From Paludibacter sp. (GTDB lineage Bacteria; Bacteroidota; Bacteroidia; Bacteroidales; Paludibacteraceae): DNA of 64,000 bases. Where the stretch lies: the NCBI GenBank assembly GCA_031292575.1, contig JARLGX010000008.1, forward strand, positions 214,028 through 278,027, written 5' to 3'. Shown here piece after piece: positions 26,979-36,054 of this stretch (the first letter of the stretch is position 1; the number at the start of each line of letters is the position of its first letter). The notes below the pieces were generated by a model. It did not search any database and was not told where the DNA came from. It saw only the letters and a list, made by a program, of their open reading frames with translations. Position numbers and translations under genes: made by a program.

Positions 26979-26994
26979 GACAATCCAGATTGTC
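26979..26994. repeat. Short palindrome in the RES/DUF4238 gap
   Basis: GACAATC and GATTGTC flank a 2-bp centre, a perfect 16-bp palindrome in the convergent gap. There is no adjacent T run, so it is more like a protein site or weak hairpin than a terminator. Confidence 0.3.
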
Positions 26995-27036
26995 TAAGCA
27001 ATACCGCTAATAATTGGAATAAAATAGGGCTGTATA

Positions 27037-28071
27037 TTATTTAGCGCTAATCCTTCTTTCTAGAGATGGATGTCTTAAAGGTGCAATTTCAAAATTCTCG
27101 ATACCACATATTATTTTGAAAAAAGATAATTCTAATTCGATGTGAAAATCCTCAGTGCACATAAGCAAGAATCTTCGATCATCTTTAGTGTTAATAATTT
27201 TATTTTTACTTTTAGATGGTACTTTCTTTGTTTTATAAACATCAACAATACACTTTTCAACGTACTCTTTACTTATAGTTTCATCAAAAAAGAGTTGACT
27301 TTCACTGTTTAGGTATTGCATCACATTAAACTGATGTATATCATCAATATTATCTGTCGAAATACAATTTATTGAGTCCCCACATCTGTATACATTAGAA
27401 TCATAAAAACATATCATCAAACGGGGATGAATAGGATAAAAGATCTGAAGACCTTTAACTGGTAATCCAGTAGCACCAGCATAGAAACCTGCTTTTTCCA
27501 TATACTGATTATAGAGTATTACCGGAGAATCAGAAGTTATAAATGGTAAGTCGCTCAAATTCACAATAAATTTACAATCGAGATAATCTAAAAGATATCC
27601 CTTGTTTCCTGATTGTCCCAAAATCAATAACGTAGCTTCTTCATGATATATTTTTAATCCATCAAATTGTTTCACTTTATCCGGCTCAAAATATGGGAGT
27701 AGCTTTTGAAAAACATCATTGAGCTGTTCTAACAGATCATTCCCAGCTTTAGGGGTTCTAAATAATTGATATAAAATAAACCTTTTCAAAGCAGTAAATG
27801 CAACAGAGTCATGAGGAGGTGGCAGTAAAATCTTTTCGTCTGTCCAAAAATGAAATAATTTCGCCATAGCACTTTCTAATTTTGCAAGCTCGGTCTCAAC
27901 GTCATCTTCCTTACCATATAAAAAATCTTTACTTGCTTGATGTTTAATAGGAGCACTTTGGATGAACATATTATTGTTGTAATTATACAGTCCAATAGTT
28001 TTACCGTCCTCATTGACAGAAAAACGTTTAAGATAAAACCTTGGAACATAATGATGATTTTTTTTACTCAT
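27037..28071 (-). CDS. DUF4238 domain-containing protein
   Basis: A 344-residue soluble protein. The opening KKNHHYVPRFYLKRF is the hallmark of DUF4238, followed by the family segment around SKDFLYGKEDDVETELAKLE and a C-terminal part with LPFITSDSPVILYNQ. DUF4238 genes recur in phage-defence islands and mobile elements; the conserved His and Arg residues suggest catalysis but no activity is established. It is monocistronic with its own promoter element (28091-28098), and it is the last gene before the ICE region. Confidence 0.8.
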   Translation of the reverse strand: MSKKNHHYVPRFYLKRFSVNEDGKTIGLYNYNNNMFIQSAPIKHQASKDFLYGKEDDVETELAKLESAMAKLFHFWTDEKILLPPPHDSVAFTALKRFILYQLFRTPKAGNDLLEQLNDVFQKLLPYFEPDKVKQFDGLKIYHEEATLLILGQSGNKGYLLDYLDCKFIVNLSDLPFITSDSPVILYNQYMEKAGFYAGATGLPVKGLQIFYPIHPRLMICFYDSNVYRCGDSINCISTDNIDDIHQFNVMQYLNSESQLFFDETISKEYVEKCIVDVYKTKKVPSKSKNKIINTKDDRRFLLMCTEDFHIELELSFFKIICGIENFEIAPLRHPSLERRISAK

Positions 28072-28090
28072 TGATATAATTTATTTATTG

Positions 28091-28098
28091 CAAATATA
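28091..28098 (-). promoter_or_regulatory. Minus-7 element of the DUF4238 gene
   Basis: TATATTTG on the minus strand, 20 bp before the ATG. Confidence 0.45.
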
Positions 28099-28185
28099 AT
28101 GTTTTATTACAACTTATGTAGTTCAAATTATAAGTCAGGCTTCTCATGAAAGTAAATTACGGGCAGCTCCGCAGGTCAAATCCCC

Positions 28186-28243
28186 AGCCCCAAAAAATCC
28201 TCACCATTCGTACCTCATGGCTTGCACAGTCTTTTTTGGGGCT
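28186..28243. repeat. 12-bp perfect inverted repeat
   Basis: AGCCCCAAAAAA (28186-28197) and TTTTTTGGGGCT (28232-28243) are exact reverse complements 34 bp apart. It lies at the boundary between the defence genes and the ICE region. It could act as a terminator for either strand or mark an element end. Confidence 0.55.
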
Positions 28244-28430
28244 TCCGCACAATTAACCCTTCAGTTATTTTTTCTGTCACACTTTTTGTAATCAACACAC
28301 ATTTGGCACATTGCTTTTTCTCTTTCCTCAAAAAAATCAATAAGCCAATCCACCCAGAGGCAAAAAGGAAACAGGCACTCCAACCGCCACCACCGTGCCT
28401 GAAATGCGCCAGAAAAAAATAACCCGAAGC

Positions 28431-28514
28431 TATTATACATAACAAGTATTAATGGTCATTTCCATGCCTAACGGCAAATTAACAGGGAACCTCATTACTT
28501 AATTATGTATAATA
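28431..28514. repeat. 12-bp perfect inverted repeat bounding 84 bp
   Basis: TATTATACATAA (28431-28442) and TTATGTATAATA (28503-28514) are exact reverse complements. The unit resembles a very small element with terminal inverted repeats, but no flanking target duplication is seen. Confidence 0.45.
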
Positions 28515-28599
28515 ATCCCACAAAATCAATGCTTTGCTCCGCTGTCCGAAGATCTCAAGATTTCCCCACCACCCATTAGTTGTTGCAGTATAAAAAAAC

Positions 28600-29500
28600 A
28601 GAACGAGTTTTATTTCCATGTGCTTGCGGTAGTTTCATTCTCTTTACTCATTACGTTTCGGGGGACGCAGTTCGTGTCTCACAACGCATACACAGTTTCG
28701 CTACATTGCGTTCAGTTCTGTTCATTTCACCCACCTCAACACCGTACAACATAGGTGTTAGCCATTCCATTACACAATCCACGCAGTCATTTCATTACGC
28801 TTCCCGGCTGTAATCCTCACACAACTAAATCCACACACAAACAGCCAGTATAGCTCCATTTCAGTCCCCAACGTCTGTTTCATTATACGCTTAATCCACC
28901 CATGCCCTTTTCCAACGCATTTCCAATGGCTTATTTTTCATACTGCGGCGAGTTATCCCCAATTTAAGCACCTGAAGGCAGAACGGAAAGTAATTACAAC
29001 TTATCGGTGCGTTATTTAGGCATACCGTCAACCCGAGAGTAAAGCCCCGAAAACCACTTATAATTTTCATTGAAGGTCTATTTCAAGTAGCAACGAAAAT
29101 AATAAAAGGTTTTCAAAATATGGGGACAGATGTCAAGCTCCTTTCAGCAGCTTGCTAGTTGCATGGCACTTCGTGCATTTCCTCATTTATCCCACCGCCC
29201 TGTAGTTATAGCAGAAAACAAAAACATTCCGGGTTGGTTTATCCATGTGCTTGCGGTATATACATTCCATTCAAGCCCATTACATTCCAGGAGCTACGTT
29301 CGTACCTCACTTCGCACCCTTACATTTCATTCTACTTTCATTTTATGTACACACCTCAGCACCGCACAGCTTCAGTAGTCTTCTTCCTTTCCATTCCGCA
29401 GGCTCCATTCATGCAGTCAGTCACTACCCAAGCCCTTTTCCACCGCATTTCCACCGTTATGTTTTTTATTTTCTACGGCGAGTAAGCCCCAATGAAGAGA
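28600..29500. repeat. Diverged tandem duplication in a gene-free ICE stretch
   Basis: Two segments share words in the same order: TCCATGTGCTTGCGGTA at 28615-28631 and 29242-29258, CACCTCARCACCGYACA near 28732 and 29352, CCCTTTTCCAMCGCATTTCC near 28906 and 29434, and GGCGAGT near 28947 and 29477. The plus strand is rich in pyrimidines. Reading frames here are low-complexity and differ in frame between copies, so they are not taken as genes. The rest of the 2-kb gap (28072-30091) holds only the inverted repeats listed separately. Confidence 0.55.
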
Positions 29501-29660
29501 ACTCTCTATAATTCGAATATTCGAACTTTGTTTCCAATCTGCCTCATAATACGTTTACTTCCAGAATAGATTGTTTTCATTCGTTCAAGTCGGTATTTCA
29601 TTTTTCAGGAGCGAAAGTATTTACGGGGTCTTAACGGTCGGAAAAGGTCAAGCCGCAAGC

Positions 29661-29718
29661 GGTTTTGCAATAAATCTTCCTGCTTCACTACGTTCAGAGA
29701 GTATTTATCGCAAAAACC
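29661..29718. repeat. Imperfect inverted repeat near the tra operon end
   Basis: GGTTTTGCAATAAAT (29661-29675) pairs with ATTTATCGCAAAAACC (29703-29718) with one bulge and one mismatch. A small CCGC-AA-GCGG hairpin (29653-29662) overlaps the left arm, so two folds are mutually exclusive. Confidence 0.45.
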
Positions 29719-29923
29719 TTGTCCGCTCTAACCCCTACACAGGATAAGCTCCTGAAACGAAAACGACCGACCCGACCGAAAGACGCAAAAAAAAAATGTC
29801 GGATAAACAAGATGCAGATAAAAATGAAACTCTACTCCCTCACCTCTTGAATCCGCATAAAATTAAAATCAAAAAAAACGGACTATTAAAAATATAAGAC
29901 TACTTTCATTGAGAAACAAAAAG

Positions 29924-29955
29924 AAAATCCGATGCCTTGACAGTCATCGGATTTT
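29924..29955 (-). terminator. Terminator of the tra operon
   Basis: AAAATCCGATG and CATCGGATTTT pair perfectly over 11 bp around a 10-nt loop. On the minus strand a T-rich run follows. It lies 137 bp beyond the last tra gene. Confidence 0.8.
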
Positions 29956-30091
29956 CACTTGAGATTGTTTATTATGATTCTCTACCTAACGGTTCTACTA
30001 ATCTGGTCGAAAATCTATTTATTTGGAAAACACACCGGCACTAAAACAGAATAAGACAATCGGCATACAACATGATATGCTATCTTGATTT

Positions 30092-30517
30092 TTATTCCGT
30101 TGCATTATTAAAGGTAAAAGTCAGTTGCTTCACCTGCCCGAAATTATCCTCCACATAAACGTCTATAGTTTGTTGATCCGTTGATGCAGAAGTATAATAA
30201 AGCCTGAATATCCCTTTATCCAGCGGATAACGATCATTCGGTTTAAACACGGTTCCGTCCTCCATCTGGAGAGAACCTTTACCGGCCGGCTGAAAATACC
30301 GAATGGTATAAGTTGCTCCGTCATACAGCCCTTCACGTTTGAGTTCACACCTGATTTCGGCGGTTTCACCTTTTACTATTTGTGTTTGTACAGGCATTGT
30401 TTCTACAGTAAACGGAAACACCTGCTGAACATCCAACTTGTTATCACAAGAGGTGCAACAAAAAAGGGTGGCGATCACAAAGCCACACATAACCGTATTG
30501 AATACTTTCCTTTTCAT
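30092..30517 (-). CDS. traQ: Conjugal transfer protein TraQ (DUF3872 lipoprotein)
   Basis: A 141-residue protein from the ATG at 30517 (an ATG two codons upstream is also in frame). It has a lipoprotein signal (hydrophobic run then CCTSCDN) and a mature beta-rich domain with KGETAEIRCEL and GIFRLYYTSAS that matches DUF3872/TraQ of CTnDOT-type elements. The role in transfer is not established in detail; it is probably a periplasm-facing lipoprotein of the mating apparatus. It is the last gene of the tra operon. The primase gene traP, usually between traO and traQ, is absent here, with a 12-bp gap. Confidence 0.82.
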   Translation of the reverse strand: MKRKVFNTVMCGFVIATLFCCTSCDNKLDVQQVFPFTVETMPVQTQIVKGETAEIRCELKREGLYDGATYTIRYFQPAGKGSLQMEDGTVFKPNDRYPLDKGIFRLYYTSASTDQQTIDVYVEDNFGQVKQLTFTFNNATE

Positions 30518-30529
30518 ACACATTATTTT

Positions 30530-31105
30530 TTAAAGAATAAACTTGATTCCTGCACCGACTTGTGTGTGGAAATGCCCCGTTGAACCTCCCCACAAACACC
30601 GTTCACGAGTATGAAGCAATAAGAGGATACGATCGGAAAGATAACTTTCCAACTCCAACGAGATTGCACCCCCATAGATAAAAGCATCTTCATTCGTCAA
30701 ACGTGAACCGTCAAGCAGGACCTTCTCACCCCAATTTACGGTCTCGTAACCTGCAAGAGCCGATCCACCGAGGTAGAGGAAGAATATCTTGTTGGCATCG
30801 GAAAGGACATGGATATAATAGCCACCTTCGGTTGTAAATTGTGTCGTTGGAATACGGGTATCTTTATACGGATTGTATTTTTGAAGATACTCACCGCCGA
30901 ATAGCCACTTATTCCCGCCTATCGTATACGTGGAAAGAGTCGTACTGAAATAGTATCCCGTCTCTTTTTGGTTGGCGTAGTTATACAGACCATCTACCAT
31001 CCCGGTCGTTAGCTGGATACCCCGCATCCTCGGGAGGCATCGTTGAGCATTCGCCTGCCCGACAAGGGCAAGCGACGCTACTACAAAGAACAAGAACTTT
31101 CTCAT
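30530..31105 (-). CDS. traO: Conjugal transfer protein TraO
   Basis: A 191-residue protein with a cleavable signal peptide (MRKFLFFVVASLALVGQANAQ) and a mature part of alternating strands typical of a small outer-membrane beta barrel (GLYNYANQKETGYYFSTTLS, a C-terminal QVGAGIKFIL ending in an aromatic/hydrophobic strand). This matches TraO of Bacteroides conjugative transposons. It is encoded one base after traN and belongs to the same transcript. It is thought to be part of the outer-membrane portion of the mating channel. Confidence 0.85.
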   Translation of the reverse strand: MRKFLFFVVASLALVGQANAQRCLPRMRGIQLTTGMVDGLYNYANQKETGYYFSTTLSTYTIGGNKWLFGGEYLQKYNPYKDTRIPTTQFTTEGGYYIHVLSDANKIFFLYLGGSALAGYETVNWGEKVLLDGSRLTNEDAFIYGGAISLELESYLSDRILLLLHTRERCLWGGSTGHFHTQVGAGIKFIL

Positions 31106-31106
31106 G

Positions 31107-32021
31107 TTACTTCACTTTTAATTCGTTGATAACTTTGGCACGTACCAGATCTTCATTCTCAATGGTGAACGACTGGTGGCGCCCCCCATTTTTCTCGTTC
31201 AAGTCTACTACCAATTGCTTGTCATCGGGAATGGTGAATTTATCCATTGCAAATACTGTACACTCATCTTTCTTTCCGGCTACACGGATAGCATAGTTGT
31301 AGGCGCGAAGCGGGAAAATGACCTGTTCCTGTATGGCAGTGCGTTTAGCAACTTTTTTATCTACGATTTTGAACGTGATAAAATCCACGTCAAACGGTAC
31401 GTTGGAAGAATTTCTAATCTGTGTGTGGAAGTATAGCAGCCCGTTGTGGGTATAAATCCCTTTCAGCAGGTACTGGATACCGAAACGTTTGCAACCGATG
31501 TGTTTCACCTCGCGCTTGTCGTTCTTGTAGATGGATTTCATAATCATATGCACCAGCATTGGGCTCTCACTTCCCAGTTCTTTCAGGTAGATTTCCATTG
31601 CATTATTCGGACGATTCACTTCCTCACCATCATGGATAAAGTCGGTCATTTCTACATTCAAGAGTAATGGCTCATTGGCATACTTTACGTTGAAAGTGTA
31701 GAACGAGCCATCTTCAGTAATCACCGAGAGATTGGTCTCCTGCCGGAAATTCTTTACTGTTGCTTTCACCCGGATTACATTTTCAGCTCCGTCCGCCTTA
31801 CCTGCAATCAGGTTAGGAGAACCTAAATCGACATAGCGCACCGCCGAAGGGAAGATGATGTGTACTGTCTTATCGTAAGTCACTTCCAGCCCGCGAGGTG
31901 GAATCATACGGTCAAACGTTAGTTTTTTAGTCAGACCTTGGTAAAGGTCACCTGTTGTTTCTTGTGCATGTACTGCAAACAGGCTCATCATAAGAGCCAT
32001 AGTTAATAAGAACTTTTTCAT
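31107..32021 (-). CDS. traN: Conjugal transfer protein TraN (DUF4138)
   Basis: A 304-residue periplasmic protein with a signal peptide (MKKFLLTMALMMSLFAVHAQ). The sequence around KLTFDRMIPPRGLEVTYDKTV, IKVKATVKNF-like strands and GCKRFGIQYLLKGIYTHNGL matches TraN of CTnDOT-type elements, a likely VirB9-like component of the type IV secretion core that contacts the outer membrane. A motif CCACTAAAATCC-like sequence (32030-32043) lies just upstream, as at several other tra genes. Followed by traO. Confidence 0.87.
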   Translation of the reverse strand: MKKFLLTMALMMSLFAVHAQETTGDLYQGLTKKLTFDRMIPPRGLEVTYDKTVHIIFPSAVRYVDLGSPNLIAGKADGAENVIRVKATVKNFRQETNLSVITEDGSFYTFNVKYANEPLLLNVEMTDFIHDGEEVNRPNNAMEIYLKELGSESPMLVHMIMKSIYKNDKREVKHIGCKRFGIQYLLKGIYTHNGLLYFHTQIRNSSNVPFDVDFITFKIVDKKVAKRTAIQEQVIFPLRAYNYAIRVAGKKDECTVFAMDKFTIPDDKQLVVDLNEKNGGRHQSFTIENEDLVRAKVINELKVK

Positions 32022-32075
32022 TTTATTTGTGGATTTTAGTGTTTGGGTCTAAAGACCCGTTGTTAATAATAGAAT

Positions 32076-33443
32076 TTAATTTTCCGGTTGGTATAGCATG
32101 ACCTTACATCCGGCTTTCAGGTGCACCTTGACGGTGTGCATTTTCTTGGCGATATACTGTGAAGTACCTTGAATAGCTCCTTTACCTAAATCGGAAGCCA
32201 GTTGTGCTCCTGCATTAGTCGAGATATTAATACTGCTTCCGAGTGAAGACCCCATGTTAGCGGCTACTTCTTTGATGGCACTGGACTCCATTGAATTGGG
32301 GATAAAAATACCTTCCTGTCCGTCATTATCGAATACCGACAACTCGACAGGGGTAATTGTTCCTGCGTATTCAAGGGAAGTGATGGTGATGTTCAGCCTT
32401 TCGCCTTGTATCTTTGCAGCACCGATAATAATGGCATTGCGTGGTATAACGGTTCCCCTTACATTCATCGGTTCCAATATCCGCAGACGAACGGTTTGTC
32501 CGTCAGTCAAGGTTTGATCTCCGTGTATGCACGCTGCAATTGTATTCTTTTCCTGTGAGATACTGTTACCAACAGCCGTGTAAAAGCCTACATTGCGCGA
32601 TTGGGAATAAGCAGTTATAAATGCTGTGTCACTCAGCGGTTGGGCAAGAGCTGATACAAGTTTTGTTGTGACCTGTGTGACAGGAGTTATTGCTGTTTTC
32701 CCATTTGCTGTATTTCCATTGCGTTTTTTCTCTGAATGCACCTTTTCACCGGAGGAGCTTGTCTGCACCGGTTGCCCGGCTTGTCCTGAAGGCATATATT
32801 TTGCTGCCAACTCATAGGATTTTTCAAGCAGGGCAACCTGATCATTCATGGTTGATTTCGGAGTTTCCTGTGAAGCCAGACGTTTCTCCAGTTCATCAAT
32901 ACGCTGTTGAAGTTCCTCCTTTTTGGAATCCTCTTTCGGCGAGTCATAAAAATTACCCAGTGTGCGGTTCATGGTCTGGTAAGCGGCTGTGGAGGACAAT
33001 ATAGTCTGTCGGGGGCGGTAACTTCCTCCACCAGTAGAAGTATATGCCGGTTGTTTCCCCGTTTCAGCATTTGTCAAACCAACACTTTTTTCAGATGCTT
33101 CTTTTTCGTTACCAAATAAAGAAGCGAGGTCTTGCATTGTACTGTTACGTTCTTTCTGCTTATCCTCCATTTTAGCATGTTCGTAAGCTTTTTGCTTATC
33201 GCCAATAATACCGGTATCGGTCGGGAGTGGCATGTCCGTGTTGAATTTCTGACCCTGCTCTTCCTTTTTCTTGTCTTTAGCGGACGGAGCAAAGATTAGC
33301 CACATTGAACCAGCAAAAAGCAGGAACATAAGTGGATACACCAGCATTTTCTTGCGTTTTTGACGCTGCTCTTCCGTCAAGGTCTTTTCAGGCTTTCTTG
33401 GTGTAGTTGAAGCCTTGTCTAACTTGTTTTCTTCCATAATCAT
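32076..33443 (-). CDS. traM: Conjugative transposon protein TraM
   Basis: A 455-residue inner-membrane protein with one N-terminal helix (MLVYPLMFLLFAGSMWLIFA) after a charged cytosolic tail, a long low-complexity and coiled-coil periplasmic linker, and a C-terminal VirB10-like beta domain (about residues 265-450) with IAACIHGDQTLTDGQTVRLR and ALGSSINISTNAG-like segments. TraM is expected to span the periplasm and link the inner and outer parts of the mating channel. Its ATG overlaps the traL stop (ATGA), which supports the start at 33443. Confidence 0.88.
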   Translation of the reverse strand: MIMEENKLDKASTTPRKPEKTLTEEQRQKRKKMLVYPLMFLLFAGSMWLIFAPSAKDKKKEEQGQKFNTDMPLPTDTGIIGDKQKAYEHAKMEDKQKERNSTMQDLASLFGNEKEASEKSVGLTNAETGKQPAYTSTGGGSYRPRQTILSSTAAYQTMNRTLGNFYDSPKEDSKKEELQQRIDELEKRLASQETPKSTMNDQVALLEKSYELAAKYMPSGQAGQPVQTSSSGEKVHSEKKRNGNTANGKTAITPVTQVTTKLVSALAQPLSDTAFITAYSQSRNVGFYTAVGNSISQEKNTIAACIHGDQTLTDGQTVRLRILEPMNVRGTVIPRNAIIIGAAKIQGERLNITITSLEYAGTITPVELSVFDNDGQEGIFIPNSMESSAIKEVAANMGSSLGSSINISTNAGAQLASDLGKGAIQGTSQYIAKKMHTVKVHLKAGCKVMLYQPEN

Positions 33444-33706
33444 ACTATTTTATAAGCGTTGATACTATCTTGCTTCGAATGCAAGTCTAACTGTTTGATA
33501 TGTTCTATCTCTATTTGTTGACCGTCATTTTTGCCAATACGGTAAAGTGCTGTCCCGAGCGTGGAGAAAGCACATATTGCAAATAAGGTGAGGAGACCAA
33601 AGACGACGACAAGCCTCATTTTAGGTGATAAGCTCTCCAATTTACAGCGCAGTCGTTCATCCTGTCTGTTTCTCCAATTCTTAATACATTTTATTAGATT
33701 TTTCAT
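33440..33706 (-). CDS. traL: Conjugal transfer protein TraL (DUF3989)
   Basis: An 88-residue protein with a basic, tryptophan-containing cytosolic start and one transmembrane helix (RLVVVFGLLTLFAICAFSTLG), followed by a short periplasmic tail. Size, position between traK and traM, and sequence match DUF3989/TraL. It overlaps traM by 4 bp and follows traK by 2 bp. Function in transfer is not known beyond membership of the inner-membrane complex. Confidence 0.82.
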   Translation of the reverse strand: MKNLIKCIKNWRNRQDERLRCKLESLSPKMRLVVVFGLLTLFAICAFSTLGTALYRIGKNDGQQIEIEHIKQLDLHSKQDSINAYKIV

Positions 33707-33708
33707 CT

Positions 33709-34332
33709 TTATCTCTCCTGTGTTTTTAAATCCTTGTTTTCAAGAATGGTGAATCCTTCGATGGTGAACCCATTGGGATTATTGTCACTACGGGTGGCAT
33801 TCAGCAGATGACAGGTCGTTACAAGGCTTCGTTCTGTTACGTTGCTTTCACGGATAATCATTTGTCGGGCATAGGTATTGACCAAATAAGGGTAGCGATC
33901 AAAGTTGCAGACCACACTATCCACCTGAACTACCTGATTGATATTGCCGGCAATAATGCGGTTATAATATCCTTTCTCTACAAAGTCACTGTAGTAGTTG
34001 TATGCACTTTTATCAGCCAATAGCAAAGCCCGTTTTATATTATTGTCAATGGCACTCTTATCGGGAGACAGCGTGAAAAATAGCTCGTGAAAGCGGCGGA
34101 CATGTTCTCTTGCTTCCGCAGGACGGTTTTGAGAAAGATCTTGCGAGAGGGCAAGCATCAATGATTTGCCACCGTCCAGCACGTATATCTTTTCACGCTG
34201 TTTCTGCGCGAACTCGTAGGAACTCCAAACGGAGTATCCTACGATAACGGCACATAGGGAAACGAAAACGATTCCGAACAAGCGTATTTGCCTGAAACTT
34301 GTTTCGATGTTCTTTAAACTTTTAAATTCCAT
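33709..34332 (-). CDS. traK: Conjugative transposon protein TraK
   Basis: A 207-residue VirB8-like protein from the ATG at 34332, which gives the family start MEFKSLKNIETSFRQIRLF. In-frame upstream ATGs at 34362 and 34347 would add a repetitive KFKNM-type leader. One transmembrane helix (GIVFVSLCAVIVGYSVW) is followed by a periplasmic domain with NRPAEAREHVRRFHELFFTL, the hallmark of TraK. VirB8 homologues are nucleation factors of type IV secretion channels. Confidence 0.88.
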   Translation of the reverse strand: MEFKSLKNIETSFRQIRLFGIVFVSLCAVIVGYSVWSSYEFAQKQREKIYVLDGGKSLMLALSQDLSQNRPAEAREHVRRFHELFFTLSPDKSAIDNNIKRALLLADKSAYNYYSDFVEKGYYNRIIAGNINQVVQVDSVVCNFDRYPYLVNTYARQMIIRESNVTERSLVTTCHLLNATRSDNNPNGFTIEGFTILENKDLKTQER

Positions 34333-34383
34333 ATTTTTGAATCTCATATTTTTATATTTCATACTTGTTTTGTTTTTCCCTTT

Positions 34384-35397
34384 TTACTTTTTCAGTAGAC
34401 GACCGGCTACATTACCGGTCATAGCCCCGGCTACACTTCCGGCAACACCCCCTGCACGATTAGCTGTCTGACCGATATTACGTCCGTAGCTGCCCATTCC
34501 ACCGGCTTGAATAATCCAACCGGAAACGGTCGGTATGGTGAAATAGCCGATAATGCCAATGATCATGAATATAATATATACACTATTACTGGCATCGATG
34601 GAGTAATTGGGGTTATTTTGTAATTCCGAAATATCGTTTTGCAGCATCAACACTTGTATTTTAGCCAATATACTGCTGAATAAATCTGATACGGGTAGCC
34701 ATAGATAAACCTGCACATAGCGGCAGATCCATTGTGTGAGCGTACTTTGAAATCCATCCCAGACAGAAATGGCAAAGGCTATCGGTCCGAGTATCGCCAA
34801 TACGATAAGAAAGAAGGTACGGATGGTATCAATCACCAGGGCGGCAGCCGCAAATAATAATTCCAATACTTCTCGGAAAAAATCCCGGATAGACTTTTTC
34901 ATGCTGTACATTCCCCGTTCGATATACATTCCCGCCATAGTCACCACATCCTCCGGTGACCAGCCAAGCTCGTCCAATTGCTTATCGAACTCCTCGTTAC
35001 TGACCAGATAAGCCGTTTCCGGGTTTCGCATCATGGATTCATATTCCAATTTGTCTTTCTGTTCCCTGTATTTGTTCATATCAAAAGTCTGACTTTCGAG
35101 CAGTTGGTTCGTTCCCTGTACAATGGGACTTAATACCCCGTTAATCGTTCCGAGCACAATAGTTGGAAAAAACATAATACAAAAACCTATCGCAAACGGA
35201 CGTAACATCGGATACACGTCAATCACCTCGGCATGGGAGAGTGATTGCCACACCCGTACAGACATATAAAACAGGGCTCCTAATCCTGCCACGCCTTTTG
35301 CCACCCCGGACATATTGGAGCAAAGTGGCATCATCTCCGTATACAGTGAGCGAAGAATGGTGTGCAGGTTATCAAAATCAATGGTTAGTAGCATCAT
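34384..35397 (-). CDS. traJ: Conjugative transposon protein TraJ
   Basis: A 337-residue polytopic inner-membrane protein with several hydrophobic helices (for example VLELLFAAAALVIDTIRTFF, and IIFMIIGIIGYFTIPTVSGW) and a glycine-rich C-terminal tail, as in TraJ/VirB6-like proteins of CTnDOT elements. VirB6-type proteins form part of the DNA path through the inner membrane. It lies 3 bp downstream of traI and 21 bp upstream of traK. Confidence 0.88.
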   Translation of the reverse strand: MMLLTIDFDNLHTILRSLYTEMMPLCSNMSGVAKGVAGLGALFYMSVRVWQSLSHAEVIDVYPMLRPFAIGFCIMFFPTIVLGTINGVLSPIVQGTNQLLESQTFDMNKYREQKDKLEYESMMRNPETAYLVSNEEFDKQLDELGWSPEDVVTMAGMYIERGMYSMKKSIRDFFREVLELLFAAAALVIDTIRTFFLIVLAILGPIAFAISVWDGFQSTLTQWICRYVQVYLWLPVSDLFSSILAKIQVLMLQNDISELQNNPNYSIDASNSVYIIFMIIGIIGYFTIPTVSGWIIQAGGMGSYGRNIGQTANRAGGVAGSVAGAMTGNVAGRLLKK

Positions 35398-35400
35398 AAA

Positions 35401-36030
35401 TTACCAATATCTATCGTTATTACTTCCATAAAGAGCCAATATCCTTGACGTATCATTTTTCTTTTTCGCCCGCAAGTAGCTAACCGAAATATTCTTGTTA
35501 GTGTAGTAGGTAACCAGGTTGCGGTAGCGTTTTGCCGAGTTGTAGCATTTGTCTATCACGTCCATGCGTTCCTTATCGGTCATTGAAAGTGTGGTGATGT
35601 TGACTACGTCTTTCATCTCTTTCAAGACATCATTGCTCTCTTCCAGTAGTTTCGTGTAGCCAAAGGCAATGGCTCCTAATTCCTCTACTGTATAGTTATC
35701 GTCCCGCAACATCTTTTGGAAGCTATTCACATAAACATCCGAGATCTCTCCAATCATCAGGATGGTTTGTTGCACCTTGCGGGCATCTTTGATCAGGTTA
35801 TTTACGGACTTCAATGCGTCGTAATACTTCTTTCCCTGATCATAGATTTTCACCGTTTGCTGAAAGTTCGACAACATATTTTTTGCCGTGGTCGAAGTCT
35901 CTACAATTTGTTTTGTGGTGTTGATAATCCCCTGTGCGAGATTCGTGGGATCGGTTACGACCCATTGTGCGCTTGCTTTTCCTGTGAAGAGCAGGCACAA
36001 ACTAAAAATGATCAAAATTTTTGTTTTCAT
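35401..36030 (-). CDS. traI: DUF4141 domain protein (TraI)
   Basis: A 209-residue secreted protein with a signal peptide (MKTKILIIFSLCLLFTGKASAQ). The mature part is mainly alpha-helical (VVTDPTNLAQGIINTTKQIV, then QQTILMIGEISDVYVNSF), matching DUF4141/TraI of Bacteroides conjugative transposons, a VirB5-like periplasmic or pilus-associated component. The conserved 13-bp motif described under 'tra-gene motif' lies 8 bp upstream of the start. Confidence 0.83.
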   Translation of the reverse strand: MKTKILIIFSLCLLFTGKASAQWVVTDPTNLAQGIINTTKQIVETSTTAKNMLSNFQQTVKIYDQGKKYYDALKSVNNLIKDARKVQQTILMIGEISDVYVNSFQKMLRDDNYTVEELGAIAFGYTKLLEESNDVLKEMKDVVNITTLSMTDKERMDVIDKCYNSAKRYRNLVTYYTNKNISVSYLRAKKKNDTSRILALYGSNNDRYW

Positions 36031-36054
36031 ATTCTTATGGATTTTAGTGGTTGA

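Noticed and set aside
28215-29511. Several ORFs of 66-108 codons in the gap before the tra operon
   Set aside because: They are low-complexity, change frame between the two duplicate copies, lack ribosome-binding sites and match no family I recognise.
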